Assembly (NCBI GenBank): GCA_018398815.1 | Contig: CM031602.1 | Location: 98,900,857 to 98,964,856 of the forward strand | Direction: 5' to 3' | DNA: 64,000 bases | Origin: Conus ventricosus | Lineage: Eukaryota > Mollusca > Gastropoda > Neogastropoda > Conidae | Part shown: one piece after another, positions 22,976 to 35,124 of the stretch | Position numbering within the stretch: position 1 is the first letter of the stretch | Layout: each line of letters starts with the position of its first letter | Position numbers and translations under genes: made by a program | Notes under the pieces: generated by a model | What the model was told of the DNA's origin: nothing | The model's input: only the letters and a program-made list of their open reading frames with translations | Databases searched by the model: none

Positions 22976-22978
<3 letters not shown>
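22553..22978 (+). other. LINE-C 3' UTR with hairpin and (ATTC)n tail
   Basis: A pyrimidine-rich stretch with C15 near 22798-22812, then the GGCC-AA-GGCC hairpin at 22896-22905, 'attcattaaaa' and about 14 ATTC units. Confidence 0.75.
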
Positions 22979-23046
<68 letters not shown>

Positions 23047-23104
23047 CCTCTCTCTCTCTCTCTTCCTCTCTCTCCTCTCTCTCTCCTCTCTCTCTCTCTC
23101 TCTG
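22979..23104. repeat. (CT)n microsatellite, 3' flank of LINE-C
   Basis: An interrupted CT tract of about 125 bp starting directly after the LINE tail. Confidence 0.92.
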
Positions 23105-23317
23105 CCCTTGCCTGCGCACGCGCGGCATGACGTGTTGTCTTCGTCAGTCCAAGAAAAATACTGAATTCTCTACTCAAGTAAGTGTTAAGAACGTGAAATC
23201 GAATTTCGAAAAATTACTGTGTACATGTGATGTAGGCCCACAATGTAGTGCTGACTCATCTGATCGTTTTTGTGGTGCAATTAGGAGAAGAAAAAAAATC
23301 CAACCGCAGCCCTAGGC
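23105..23317. other. Unassigned DNA before the gap
   Basis: About 210 bp of mixed sequence; no gene or repeat recognised. Confidence 0.4.
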
Positions 23318-24317
23318 NNNNNNNNNNNNNNNNNNNNNNNNNNNNNNNNNNNNNNNNNNNNNNNNNNNNNNNNNNNNNNNNNNNNNNNNNNNNNNNNNNN
23401 NNNNNNNNNNNNNNNNNNNNNNNNNNNNNNNNNNNNNNNNNNNNNNNNNNNNNNNNNNNNNNNNNNNNNNNNNNNNNNNNNNNNNNNNNNNNNNNNNNNN
23501 NNNNNNNNNNNNNNNNNNNNNNNNNNNNNNNNNNNNNNNNNNNNNNNNNNNNNNNNNNNNNNNNNNNNNNNNNNNNNNNNNNNNNNNNNNNNNNNNNNNN
23601 NNNNNNNNNNNNNNNNNNNNNNNNNNNNNNNNNNNNNNNNNNNNNNNNNNNNNNNNNNNNNNNNNNNNNNNNNNNNNNNNNNNNNNNNNNNNNNNNNNNN
23701 NNNNNNNNNNNNNNNNNNNNNNNNNNNNNNNNNNNNNNNNNNNNNNNNNNNNNNNNNNNNNNNNNNNNNNNNNNNNNNNNNNNNNNNNNNNNNNNNNNNN
23801 NNNNNNNNNNNNNNNNNNNNNNNNNNNNNNNNNNNNNNNNNNNNNNNNNNNNNNNNNNNNNNNNNNNNNNNNNNNNNNNNNNNNNNNNNNNNNNNNNNNN
23901 NNNNNNNNNNNNNNNNNNNNNNNNNNNNNNNNNNNNNNNNNNNNNNNNNNNNNNNNNNNNNNNNNNNNNNNNNNNNNNNNNNNNNNNNNNNNNNNNNNNN
24001 NNNNNNNNNNNNNNNNNNNNNNNNNNNNNNNNNNNNNNNNNNNNNNNNNNNNNNNNNNNNNNNNNNNNNNNNNNNNNNNNNNNNNNNNNNNNNNNNNNNN
24101 NNNNNNNNNNNNNNNNNNNNNNNNNNNNNNNNNNNNNNNNNNNNNNNNNNNNNNNNNNNNNNNNNNNNNNNNNNNNNNNNNNNNNNNNNNNNNNNNNNNN
24201 NNNNNNNNNNNNNNNNNNNNNNNNNNNNNNNNNNNNNNNNNNNNNNNNNNNNNNNNNNNNNNNNNNNNNNNNNNNNNNNNNNNNNNNNNNNNNNNNNNNN
24301 NNNNNNNNNNNNNNNNN
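23318..24317. other. Assembly gap, exactly 1000 N
   Basis: It lies at the inner end of the right arm; the inverted match resumes at its right edge. Confidence 0.95.
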
Positions 24318-25795
24318 CGACGAACAGCAAAGCCTCTCAGGATCCCAATCCAAAAGGGGAACCTTTTTAATGCTAATTGATATTACTGCTAAGCGGCACC
24401 AAGGGTCTAACCGACACGCCAGGAACATTTGGATATATATATATATATATTGCATACAGGCCCTCTGGGGTATGAAGTCTAGGGGTATAATAAAAAAAAC
24501 AAAACTTTGGGGACCTCAGTCGGCCGCAGCCAGGGCCTGTAGCAACGAGTAGAGAAACAACAGGCAAGGGAAACCATGGGGGTCTCCTCATCAACATTAC
24601 CTATATGAATACATATATTAACTCAACGCAATCATCATATCATATCAATAACAAAACCAATGACTCTTCTCCAAATGCACATAAGTAGGTGATAATACGA
24701 CTCGTGGGTGTTTGTGCGAGTTCAACCCCAGTAGGCGTCGCTGTCCTTTGCAGATGAACACCAAAAGTCGCAGCTTGACACAGAGTGGGGCAACTGGTCT
24801 CTGTTTAGTCTATTACGCTGTCTTGGCGTTGGGACTTAGCGACGTCCATGACCGGCACGCTGGTTTTTAAATGACACAGATTCATTAGAAAATCACATGC
24901 ACGTACGAGACGGAACGAGCGATGAACCGGTTTGGAGGCGATGCAAAACTATGGTAGTGTAGATGGCGCTGGTGAAGGTTGGCACTCCTCCCGTCGACTC
25001 CCACACCCCAGTCCGCGCCGCTGCAGTCGAAAACCCTTGAAGCGGTGCTGCGCGGGACTGGGGGGGGGGGGGGGGGGGGGGGGGGAGGAAGAGAGAAGCA
25101 ACGGGGACGGAGAGTGCCGGACGGGCTGTTCCAGGACTGGGTGGTAGAACCGTCTGAGTCCGGCCGTACAGGCTTCTCCTCGGCGGTCCCCTGATGACGC
25201 TGCCCACCTGTAGTGAGGACCCCACGTCCTGCGGCAGCTCGTCCCTCCCAGGCCCAGACTAAGGCTGCGGGCCACTTGTTCCAAAGCCCTGGAACAGAAA
25301 GCTATAACCCGGGCTACGATATGTCCACCCGCACCGATGCATACTAGGTGTGTAGAAATGTCCTTGTACACACATCCTCCAATGCACGTCTACTCAAAAC
25401 AACCACAACAAAAATATCAACTATTTCTCCGGTTCACCGCAAAGCTGTCGTCACGCAAATAAAACCCCCAAATCCAGATTCCAAGGAAGCAAGGGAGGGA
25501 ATCCGAACCATGTACGGGTTGACTGCGCCAGCAAGCATCATATCCAATAATGTCGGCTGATGCCATCGAAAAAAACAAAACAAACTAACTTTACTACTCG
25601 GACTGAAAACGTGGAATGATTTCCCCATGACCCAGGGAAATCTTCGAGTTAGATATCCCACAGTAAGTTTCCCTCTTTATGCTATAACCGTTAATTCAGA
25701 ACAACAAGGCATTGGAACCAGTGGAGAGGCACAAAAAAAAGAAGAAAATTTTATACCCATTTTAAATGAACGAACAAGACAACAATCAGAAGGAA
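24318..25795. other. Right-arm inner segment, mirror of 10841-12325
   Basis: Includes the GC/CpG-rich block with a G26 run (25060-25085, C21 in the mirror). No frame is conserved across both copies through the homopolymer, so I do not call a protein. A promoter or 5' UTR of the SPATA18-like gene 2 kb downstream is possible but not shown. Confidence 0.7.
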
Positions 25796-25805
25796 AGAAA
25801 GAGGG

Positions 25806-25807
25806 AG

Positions 25808-25886
<79 letters not shown>

Positions 25887-25922
25887 AGAGAGAGAGAGAG
25901 AGAAAGAGAGGGGGGGGGGGAA
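25806..25922. repeat. (AG)n with G12 end
   Basis: An AG tract of about 100 bp with interruptions, ending in a G run at about 25909-25920. Confidence 0.92.
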
Positions 25923-26515
25923 GGAAACGGTACTACTTGCTAACGTTACCTAAGGCCGAGGATCCAACCCTGATCCGCTCAAAAGCCGTAAGCATCTAAT
26001 ACAAAGATGTGGTGAAGGATGAATAAACCAAGAAAAATGATAATTTAATGCTTACCCATTCGGCTCGTGGGGAAGTAGGAACGAGACAGCTCCGCAGTGT
26101 TGGCCTCAAGACCTAACGAAAGGTGTTACTACTGTTCGCCGAGAACCAAGTAGTATATGAGACCCCTCTCGGAGGGACGACCAACGAGAGCCTGATGTAA
26201 CCTGCTTCGCGTAGCTGAGTCCCCTATTTTAGAACACGTAAATAGAATTCTTAAATACTAACCGGGGAGGAGAACTCCGGCAGACCTACTAGAGTTAGTT
26301 CCCTCGCATTTGCCCTCGAGACGGGCGACAGAAACGGTGAATTGAGTGATTCGCGCAAAGCACGAGGGTTTCTTAAAATCAACCTGAACATGACACTGGT
26401 TTCTGGGATGAACAGAGGTCTTCGAGCGCAAGAAAAAAAACAAAAAAAAAAAAACTACCTGACAGTGGAAAAAAAAATTTCAGGTCGAGGCCTTCACGCC
26501 TGTCTGTGTGTCAGA
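25923..26515. other. Unassigned DNA, no gene seen
   Basis: Mixed-composition sequence present only in the right arm (its partner would lie in the first gap). I found no domain, tRNA fold or repeat. Confidence 0.5.
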
Positions 26516-26524
26516 CAGGTCGTG

Positions 26525-26633
26525 ACACACATGCACAACACACACGCACATGCACACACACACACACACACACACGCACACATACACGCGCACACACACA
26601 CATGCACACACATATGCGCATGCACACGCACGT

Positions 26634-26668
<35 letters not shown>

Positions 26669-26671
26669 ACA

Positions 26672-26709
<38 letters not shown>

Positions 26710-26725
26710 GCACACACACACGCAC

Positions 26726-26778
<53 letters not shown>

Positions 26779-26836
26779 ACACACACACACACACTCACAC
26801 AGGTACGCACACATGCACTCACACACACACACACAT
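26525..26836. repeat. (CA)n microsatellite with CG interruptions
   Basis: More than 300 bp of CA with regular 'cgca' and 'tgca' interruptions. Confidence 0.95.
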
Positions 26837-26930
26837 TTCCACATTTGTTTCATATTTAGTTTTGTGTTTTCACTCTTTGTAAGTATGACAGTCACTCTAT
26901 TTGAGATAAAAGGAATTTTCGTTACATTTT

Positions 26931-27377
26931 CACATTCTTTGCTTCCCTCACATGTTTGTTTTTCTGTGATTGTTCTCCGTGCTCTGTTCCATGTTCACAT
27001 TCTTTGCTTCCCTCACATGTTTGTTTTTCTGTGATTGTTCTCCGTGCTCTGTTCCATGTTCACATTCTTTGCTTCCCTCACATGTTTGTTTTTCTGTGAT
27101 TGTTCTCCGTGCTCTGTTCCATGTTCACATTCTTTGCTTCCCTCACATGTTTGTTGTTCTGTGATTGTTCTCCGTGCTCTGTTCCATGTTCACATTCTTT
27201 GCTTCCCTCACATGTTTGTTTTTCTGTGATTGTTCTCCGTGCTCTGTTCCATGTTCCCATGCTTTGCTTCCCTCACATGTTTGTTGTTCTGTGATTGTTC
27301 TCCGTGCTCTGTTCCATGTTCCCATGCTTTGCTTCCCTCACATTGTTGTTGTTCTGTGATTGTTCTCCGTGCTCTGC
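26931..27377. repeat. 65-bp minisatellite, about 7 copies
   Basis: Units begin 'cacattctttgcttccctca' and contain 'gtgattgttctccgtgctct'. The period is not a multiple of three; about 64-residue frames arise because three units make 195 bp. The same unit and the same right flank ('ctcctTcttctgttcatct', case only marks a junction) occur at 63136-64000. Confidence 0.93.
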
Positions 27378-27693
27378 TTCCACTGCAGTCCTCTCCTTCT
27401 TCTGTTCATCTTTGCTCTTTAAATGGTGGAAGTTTGATTTGAAGGTATTCTGAAAATAAGTTTAATACAATAAGAATTCTTGATACCTCCCAGATGTTGT
27501 GTACCTTGCAAGGTTGTTTTCATAGTTTCTGTATTTCATTTAATGAAAAGAAGAAAAGTTGAAAGATGTTTCGGATATGCATGGGATTGGAACTACTTAG
27601 AGTGTCAGAATGTGTAGCCAGTTTGAATACACATTTGTTTGTGTAGTCACTCCCTGCCTTATTCAACCAGTGACTCCTTCTGCTTCTTGACAG
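27378..27693 (+). other. Presumed intron upstream of the first visible SPATA18-like exon
   Basis: Non-coding AT-rich DNA ending in a pyrimidine-rich acceptor 'cttctgcttcttgacag' at 27693. Confidence 0.55.
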
Positions 27694-27900
27694 TCGTGAT
27701 TTTATCAGCGCATATCGCTATAAACCTGGCAAGACATCTCCCTTGTCCATTGATGATCCGGTTCAGCAAATTCGGCAGCAGAATGCCATTGCCCGTTTCA
27801 ACGACTTGTTTGCTCAAGACCGGCTGGATGCCATGGATACCCTGCGGCACTACTCTGACGACCTGAGAACAACCAGCGCATCATCTTTGCAGCCATATGT
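27694..27900 (+). CDS. SPATA18: SPATA18-like (mitochondria-eating protein) exon, one-base deletion
   Basis: Acceptor 'cttgacag' is followed by one leftover base and then RDFISAYRYKPG, 'LSIDDPVQQIRQQNAIARF', 'NDLFAQDRLDAMDTLRHYSD'. Near 27864 one base is missing ('cctgagaac' where 'ctggagaac' fits), after which the better frame reads ENNQRIIFAAIC up to donor 'gtgagt' at 27901. With that base the exon is 208 nt and ends in phase 0, matching the next exon. MIEAP is a p53-inducible mitochondrial quality-control protein; this region resembles the start of its conserved C-terminal domain. I identify the family by recall of its pattern, so another MIEAP-domain paralogue is possible. The missing base is probably a consensus error, but a true pseudogene cannot be ruled out. 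Confidence 0.6.
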
Positions 27901-28258
27901 GTGAGTGTTCTGGAACAGATTTTACGGAATACTTGCCTTACCGATTTAACCTACTACAGAAGACTGTGACTGCTTTTCCCAATCATGATGAACACAAGGA
28001 AGAAAAAAATATGAATTTTTTTCCTGTGTCTTGATGCTTGTTTGCAAATAGCACCTGCCCGAGCTCAAACTGTAGCATTTTAACATTCAGCACTTCTGAA
28101 AGAACCCATTTGGAATGAAAACGTAGAGTCAGTGTGAAGGAGGGGATTGGGTGCTACAGGAAAATGGCAGATGTGGGTGGGTCGTTTGTATGAAACTGAA
28201 AGATGAGTGGATTTGGTTTTTTTTCTTTCGAAAGGCATCCATTCGATTGAGTTGATCA

Positions 28259-28495
28259 GAATGCCAAGCTGCATTCTGGTTGTGGGTGTTAACTTCAGGT
28301 GCTGGGCATCAGTTGAACAGAGTGCCAAGCTGCATTCAGGTTGTGGGTGTTAACTTCAGGTGCTGGGCATCAGTTGAACAGAGTGCCAAGCTGCATTCAG
28401 GTTGTGGGTGTTAACTTCAGGTGCTGGGCATCAGTTGAACAGAGTGTCAAGCTGCATTCAGGTTGTGGGTGTTAACCTCTGGTGCTGGACATTAG
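28259..28495. repeat. 61-bp minisatellite, 4 copies, intronic
   Basis: Units start 'gagtgccaagctgcattcag' at 28259, 28320, 28381 and 28442; the last one is diverged. Confidence 0.92.
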
Positions 28496-28696
28496 TGGTT
28501 TTGCTACCTGTCTATGTGTTGTTTCTGTGCAGTGTTAGATAAATCCCCTCCCCCTCCCTCTTCTGACTTCAACACAGTGACAGCCCTCGGCTGGACTATA
28601 AGCAACATTACATTACCTTACCTTACCTTCCCTCTTCCCCCCTTCATCTTGTTCTTCTCTTATACACTCCAAACATGTCCTTCCTACAGCTCTTTC

Positions 28697-29102
28697 CCCA
28701 CACTCAGAAGATCTTCCCTGTCAGGTTTGTCACCTGAGGGAGGTGTTCTACACTGGGCGCCAATGAAGGGAACAGAACCCACACTCAGAAGATCTTCCCT
28801 GTCAGGTTTGTCACCTGAGGGAGGTGTTCTACACTGGGCGCCAATGAAGGGAACAGAACCCACACTCAGAAGATCTTCCCTGTCAGGTTTGTCACCTGAG
28901 GGAGGTTTTCTACACTGGGCGCGAATGAAGGGAACAGAACCCACACTCAGAAGATCTTCCCTGTCAGGTTTGTCACCTGAGGGAGGTTTTCTACACTGGG
29001 CGCGAATGAAGGGAACAGAACCCACACTCAGAAGATCTTCCCTGTCAGGTTTGTCACCTGAGGGAGGTTTTCTACACTGGGCGCCAATGAAGGGAACAGA
29101 AC
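28697..29102. repeat. 81-bp minisatellite, 5 copies, just before an exon
   Basis: Five almost identical units, each with the perfect palindrome GAAGATCTTC and the acceptor-like 'gatcttccctgtcag'. The period equals 27 codons, so frames stay open on both strands. Neither frame is in phase with the exon at 29116, so coding is unlikely. Confidence 0.93.
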
Positions 29103-29115
29103 CTTGCTGTTTCAG

Positions 29116-29274
29116 GAGGCCTTCATTGCAGCCAAGACCACTTTCCGGCAGTTCAAGATGAAGACGAGGTCGGGCCTGGCCAAGACGCACTTCGGCCCGG
29201 ACACACTGGAGGAGGCAGTGCAGGACTACGTCAACCGCAACACCGACCTGGTGGACGTCCCAGGCCTTGTCTCG
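29116..29274 (+). CDS. SPATA18: SPATA18-like exon 2 (of the visible three)
   Basis: Acceptor 'tgctgtttcag' at 29115, donor 'gtcagt' at 29275; 159 nt, phase 0 at both ends, 53 codons without a stop. It reads EAFIAAKTTFRQFKMK, 'HFGPDTLEEAVQDYVNRN', 'TDLVDVPGLVS'. It continues the preceding exon (…FAAIC) and leads straight into DVIRVLNRN of the next. GC-rich third positions (cgg, ctg, gtc, acc) set it apart from the AT-rich surroundings, as expected for a real exon. Family assignment as in the neighbouring exon. The left-arm partner of this exon would lie in the first gap. Confidence 0.65.
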
Positions 29275-29564
29275 GTCAGTACTGCACTGCTCTCTTCGTC
29301 TGCTTCCTTTGTCTGTCCGCTCTGAGTCTGTCTTTGTCTGTTTTTCTCTCTTGTTTGGCTCATACAATGTTGTGTGGAATCACTCGATGAACAAACGGGG
29401 AAACTTTTAGGTTTGTTGTCCTGAAAAATCTTTTTTTCCAATTTTTTTTCTTTTTCTGTGTTTGAGGGATGTTTGAAACTGAGGGCTTGGGGCATGAAGG
29501 GTCAAAGAATTTGAAACTTTTTTTCTGCATTTGATGGTCAGTATGGACATAAAAGTTGACGTTT

Positions 29565-29694
29565 GGAGTTTGTTACTGGTGTGAGACATAAAGCACGGCT
29601 GTGCTCCATGCATGGTTCATAGGTTGTTTTGGAGTTTGTTACTGGTCTGAGACATACAGCATGACTGTGCTCCATGCATGGTTCATAGGTTGGT
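29565..29694. repeat. 66-bp tandem duplication
   Basis: Two copies, starting at 29565 and 29631, of a unit beginning 'ggagtttgttactgg' with about 6 differences. Confidence 0.85.
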
Positions 29695-30548
29695 ATTTGC
29701 CCACAGCTGATAAGGAAGTGGGGTCAGACAGAGAGAAGCTGCTGGCAACAGCGGTGGGGATCAGCTGAGAATTTTCTGCACCAGTCTTTAGCAAGGTCGT
29801 TTAGTTTGTGTATATGTAACTTTCTTGCTGCAGTCAAGCTGGAAATAGGATTAATTAATAATTTCTTTTATACTGCTTTCTCGAGTCATGTGACAGCATC
29901 GCAAGTCCTTTTTCCTCAAAACGGCTTCCATATTACTGTGATACTTTGCAGCCCCGTAACTTTTTCATTTTTCAACAATAAAAAACCCTGTTTATTCCCT
30001 CCTCTTTTTAATTTTTTTTAAAAATTGATTTGTATTCTTCAATATCTTAGAATTGCAAACTCTCCATTTTGTAGGATGTTGTCGCATGTATCTCTGAGCC
30101 AGCCAGGCATAAGAGAGACCCTGACCTGTAGTGTTGGTCAGGTAATAACGAGCAACATTCCTATAGAGACTGTCCATTAACTGAAGGAAACCAGACTACA
30201 ATATGATTTTCCGTTTGAATGCACAGCAATTAGCACACTCTAAACTGTTGTGTTATTGGAACGTGACAGGGTTATAAAATCTCACAGATACATTTCTGAT
30301 GAATTTAAACCAGCAAATTCATGGCCTTCAGTCTGCGAGGCTTACCACAGCACCATGGGGAGTAATGGGAATAAAGATTTTAAAAAAAATAATTGTTTTC
30401 ATCTCGCACATACGTACTCAATGTGAAATGTTCACATTTATATTGAATTCACAGTGCTTGTAGTTTTGAGATATTATCTTGTGGTTGGACATGATCATTT
30501 TTCTCTCTGTGTCTTTCTACTCCATTGTTTTCTGTCTCTTTTCTTTGT

Positions 30549-30690
<142 letters not shown>

Positions 30691-30895
30691 TTCTGTTTCT
30701 CTTTTTCCTTCTCCCCTTCTTTCTTTTTGTTATCCTTTTCTCTCTCTATCTTTCCTTTTGTTCCACATTCTATCTTTCCTTTCTTTCTTATAATCTTTTT
30801 TGATATTGCTTGTTTCCTCTCATATTTTCTCCATGTTGTGTTATTGTTGTTGTCACTGCTGTTTATTTTTAATCTGACAGTATTTGACATGACAG

Positions 30896-31204
30896 TATGG
30901 GGATCTTTCTGTAGGGCTTTATGGCATCTCACAGCGCTTTACAATGTGACTGAATATGCACTCATATTGTCCTCCAACTGGCTGGCACGTCGCTGCTGTC
31001 CAACATTCACACTCCCTTCCCTTCACATTTGTCTTCCAACTGGCTGGCACGTTCCTGCTGTCCAACGTTCACACTCCCTTCCCTTCACATTTGTCTTCCA
31101 ACTGGCTGGCACGTTCCTGCTGTCCAACATTCACACTCCGTTCCCTTCACATTTGTCTTCCAACTGGCTGGCACGTTCCTGCTGTCCAACTTTCACACTC
31201 CGTT
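30896..31204. repeat. One 59-bp unit, then 62-bp minisatellite with 4 copies
   Basis: The 59-bp unit (30896-30960) is single here against five in the left arm. The 62-bp unit ('ccaactggctggcacgt' and 'ctgctgtccaac') has four copies here against two there. Confidence 0.88.
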
Positions 31205-31649
31205 CCCTCTTCCCCACACCTTTGTTGCATGCCTTGCCCCCCCTTCCTCCCCCCAACCACCACCCCAACCCCATTCACCACTGCGTACACACAAATATCC
31301 ACATACACACCAACTTGCATACAGCGGCCTACAACCCTGACCCCAGCCCTCCATGTATGAATACACATACATAAGCCACATGTCTATGCACATACACATG
31401 CACACACTCACATAGAAAGAAAAATTAGGTTTAGAAAACAAAAAATACATTGGTAATTACGTTTAGAATGCGGGTGTGTTTTAGGTGAAAGACTGTCTGA
31501 AAAGATGTTTTAAGGTCTGTTTTAAAGCCTGAGAGGTATGGACTGTGATAGATATAGAAACACAAAACATTCTGTGTTGTACAGCACTGAGTGCCCTTCC
31601 GCTGTGTTTCCTTCACCTCAGTGGTGTGTCTGAATGTTGACTGATGCAG

Positions 31650-31822
31650 GACGTAATCCGGGTGCTGAACCGCAACTCCAAGATCTTGCCTCCAGACACG
31701 TCTTATGCCATCATTCAGCCGTTCATCCGTGAAGCGGTCAAACTGGCCTGGCAGATGAGTGCTTTGGCCCATCCCCTGGACATTGTGGCAGCCACGGATG
31801 CAGAGCTCTTTGATGATTCCAA
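31650..31822 (+). CDS. SPATA18: SPATA18-like exon 3 (of the visible three)
   Basis: Acceptor 'gactgatgcag' at 31649, donor 'gtgagc' at 31823. 173 nt, starting in phase 0 and ending two bases into a codon (AA, giving Lys or Asn with the next exon). It reads DVIRVLNRNSK, 'PPDTSYAIIQPFIREAVKLA', 'WQMSALAHPLDIVAATD', 'AELFDDSK'. In MIEAP-type C-terminal domains a conserved block of this kind (REAVKLAW … P … FD) lies near the middle of the domain, so at least one more coding exon must follow; I did not find it before the duplicated region begins. Inverted and degraded copies lie at 8414-8588 and 41740-41916. Confidence 0.65.
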
Positions 31823-31907
31823 GTGAGCTCTGCTTCTTTAGTGTTTGAGGACCTGTGTTTGTGTTTATGTATCTTTGTGCCTGTGCTTGTGTGTATACCT
31901 GTATATG

Positions 31908-31914
31908 TGTGTGC

Positions 31915-31958
<44 letters not shown>

Positions 31959-32014
31959 TAGATAGATAGAGAGGAGAGAGAGAGAGAGGAGAGAGGAGAG
32001 AGAGAGAGAGAGAG

Positions 32015-32050
<36 letters not shown>
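31908..32050. repeat. (GT)n-(AG)n microsatellite, 3' flank of LINE-D
   Basis: A GT tract then AG/GATA/AG; the AG abuts the 3' tail of LINE-D (minus strand). Confidence 0.92.
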
Positions 32051-32054
<4 letters not shown>

Positions 32055-32284
32055 CAAGACTCAAGACTCAAAGACTCAAAAACTTTATTACTCAAGGGTA
32101 GAGATTTTAGGCAGTGCCTATTCTTCCAATCTGTCCTTGCTATTCTACAGCATTCAACTAAACAGACTGCACATATTAATAATGACAGAAACAATGAATA
32201 ATATAGCAACATTATAATGTTAACAATAACAATAGTAACAAGAATAATAATTATTTAAAAAAAATCCATAAAAATACACAAACA

Positions 32285-32429
32285 CAGTCAGACACGTACG
32301 CGCGTGCGCTCACATGCATGCACACGCCACACATACATGCACGCATGCGCATACCCACATCCACACCATACCACACACACACCCCACACACACCCCACAC
32401 ACACACACACACACACACAACACACACCA

Positions 32430-32460
<31 letters not shown>

Positions 32461-32463
32461 CAC

Positions 32464-32495
<32 letters not shown>

Positions 32496-32506
32496 ACACA
32501 ACACAA
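32285..32506. repeat. (CA)n microsatellite within the LINE-D 3' UTR
   Basis: About 220 bp of CA-rich repeat, also present (degraded) in the copy at 42395-42615. Confidence 0.9.
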
Positions 32507-32573
32507 TTTTCATTAGCTAATATAGAGGCAAGCATAAAAGTAGGGCGTTGAGACTATGATCAAAAGGTTAGAT

Positions 32574-33720
32574 TTATTGTTCAAGTAAATGTTTAAGTAC
32601 TGCTGATTTGAAGGACGGCAGTGATTGACATGTTTTGGCAGACGGAGGAAGAGAGTTCCACACAGATGGGCCAAAATATGCAAAACTAGATTTGAACAAA
32701 TCAATGCGGACACGTGGTAAAATGTAATTATTTGAATCATATCGCGTTGTTGCCATTTGGATAAACTCAGCAAGATATGTTGGCGCCATGTTTGCATGGA
32801 CTTTAAACATTAGTACTGCCTTATTATAGGTCAGTTGGCTCTGCAGTGGTAACATCATTAGTTTTGCGAATTTGCCCGTGGTTGATAGAGACTTGTCGGG
32901 AAGAATCAGCTTAATTCCCCGTCTATGCATAGAGTTGATCTTTTTTATGTGATTTTCACCGGCACCACTCCAGACAGTGGACGCATAGTTGATGTGAGAA
33001 AGGCAATGGGCTTCACAAAATAATTTCCGGATATGTGGTGCAACATAATAACTGAGTTTATTGAGTAAAAAACAATTGCGAGCCAACTGTTTGCAAACAT
33101 GATTTATATGTGATTGCCATTTAAAGTTCTCATCAATGATCACGCCTAAGACACGGTGTTCGGTAACCCCCTCGATCAAGGTTTCACTCATTTTTAGGCT
33201 CAAACATAAGATGCTGTCGTTAATGTTTCTGTCTCGATGCTAGGACCATACATTTTGTTTTGTGCGGATTAAGGACCATTCGGTTTTGGTTGCACCATTC
33301 TAAGACATCAGTGATACTTTGTTGTAACGATATTTGTACAGACATGATGTTTGTATCACTACAGTGAAGAGAACTATCGTCAGCGAACAGTCACAGCTGA
33401 CATCATTGTGAGATATGTGCATCGGTAGGTCATTTATAAAAATACAGAAGAGAGAGGTCCAAGGACAGAGCCTTGTGGAACGCCACAGCTCACTATTCCT
33501 TCAGAGGAATAAGTACGTTTAAGTAAACACGCTGGGTCCTGCTTTCAAGGTATGCCTGAAAGAAAGTGACTACTGCCAGATTTTGAACATATGCAGTCAT
33601 TTTTTTAAATTAATATGCTGTGGTCTACAAGATCAAACGCTTTCTTAAAATACGAGGAAAACAGTTCCAGTGAGTTTTCTTTCGTTGATGGCTGATAGCC
33701 ATGTATCACAGAGGCGTGTT
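32574..33720 (-). pseudogene. LINE-D reverse transcriptase, C-terminal half
   Basis: On the minus strand the catalytic FADD is at 33387-33376 ('LFADDSSLHC'), followed by 'WCNQNRMVLNPHKTKCMVL' (near 33290). The frame then changes to a 209-codon stretch (33203-32574) with 'EHRVLGVIIDENFKWQSHI', 'HINYASTVWSGAGENHI' and 'HRRGIKLIL', ending 'FGPSVWNSLPPS'. This is the usual thumb and C-terminal region of jockey/L2-like LINEs. Upstream of FADD the frame is broken and the element stops near 33736, so endonuclease and fingers are missing. Confidence 0.8.
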
Positions 33721-33746
33721 AAGGCGTGTGGCATGAGAGAGAGAGA

Positions 33747-34205
33747 GACAAGACAAGACAAGACAAGACAAAATTCTTTATTTTCGAGGATAATAGATAA
33801 GCACTAACGTGCTTTTTTACATCCAGTCCTCGCCCTGAGTAGGGACTACAACATGCAGTGAAATCAATTAATGTAAGAAATCAAAGAAGCAAGCAAAGCG
33901 GTCATGTAATCATAGAGGAACATCAAATGAAAATAGAAGATAAATGAAAACAAAACAAAAAATAAGAATAACAATAGACAAAACAACAACTAAAAAATGA
34001 TAATAACAAAAAAATAAAATGAAATAAAAAAGAGAATAATAATAATGAAGAGGAAGGTGAGAGCGGGTGTAGGGAGTGAGGTGGGCTGGGGAAACATAGG
34101 TAAGTGTACTACAACGTACACGATTGGCATGTATGAAAACAGACAGTGAAGTGAATTTGACAAGGTGCGTACATATTTTGAACACACAAATACACGCACG
34201 TTTGC
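33747..34205 (-). mobile_element. LINE-E: 3' end fragment, minus strand
   Basis: On the plus strand (ACAAG)n (33747-33771) is followed by 'attctttattttcgagg' and a hairpin AAGCAC-TAAC-GTGCTT (33799-33814); reading the minus strand gives hairpin, 'aataaagaatttt' and (TTGTC)n. No coding sequence is visible, so this is only a 3' UTR fragment, of a different family from LINE-D. AG tracts flank both sides. Confidence 0.65.
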
Positions 34206-34209
34206 ACGC

Positions 34210-34970
<761 letters not shown>

Positions 34971-35016
34971 AAAAGGGGACAACATATAATCATTTTTCAT
35001 AAGATTATATCCCTAT

Positions 35017-35124
<108 letters not shown>

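Larger units (their letters stand above)
17771..22978 (+). mobile_element. LINE-C: APE-type non-LTR retrotransposon, near full length, decayed
   Basis: About 5.2 kb with ORF1 (17824-18739), a Ser/Thr/Gly-rich region (18740-19190), ORF2 (19284-22552) and a 3' UTR. The 3' UTR ends in a GGCC-AA-GGCC hairpin (22896-22905) and an (ATTC)n tail (22922-22978). Both sides are CT tracts. Frame breaks are fewer than in LINE-A, so this copy is younger or better assembled. Shared features with LINE-A (2A motif at the ORF1 start, GGCC hairpin, 'VELFILLFADD') put the two in one clade but different families. Confidence 0.88.
27901..29115 (+). other. Intron between the first and second visible exons
   Basis: Starts with a strong donor (gtgagt, 27901) and ends with acceptor 'ccttgctgtttcag' (29115). 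Its second half is mostly a 61-bp and an 81-bp minisatellite. Confidence 0.7.
32051..33736 (-). mobile_element. LINE-D: 5'-truncated non-LTR retrotransposon, minus strand
   Basis: On the minus strand it ends at 32051 with a seven-base repeat tail (GAGTCTT type, 32051-32079), preceded by 'aataaag' and a hairpin TAGGC-AGT-GCCTA on the plus strand (32108-32120). A (CA)n/(GT)n tract with GCGT interruptions lies inside the 3' UTR (32285-32505). The coding part is 32574-33720. Both borders are AG on the plus strand, that is CT in the sense direction. Confidence 0.82.

Noticed and set aside
25923..26515. Possible rRNA- or tRNA-derived element
   Set aside because: No cloverleaf, A/B box pair or rRNA core sequence that I could recognise.
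26480..26895. Long Cys-Val ('CVCV') or His-Thr reading frames, e.g. at 26480-26895, 12369-12560, 32251-32551, 38067-38266
   Set aside because: They are translations of (GT)n/(CA)n microsatellites; no start, splice or domain evidence. Not cysteine-rich secreted peptides.
28514..29367. 27-residue repeat protein at 28514-29161 (+) or 28684-29367 (-)
   Set aside because: Minisatellite period of 81 bp keeps frames open; it is intronic and out of phase with the following exon.
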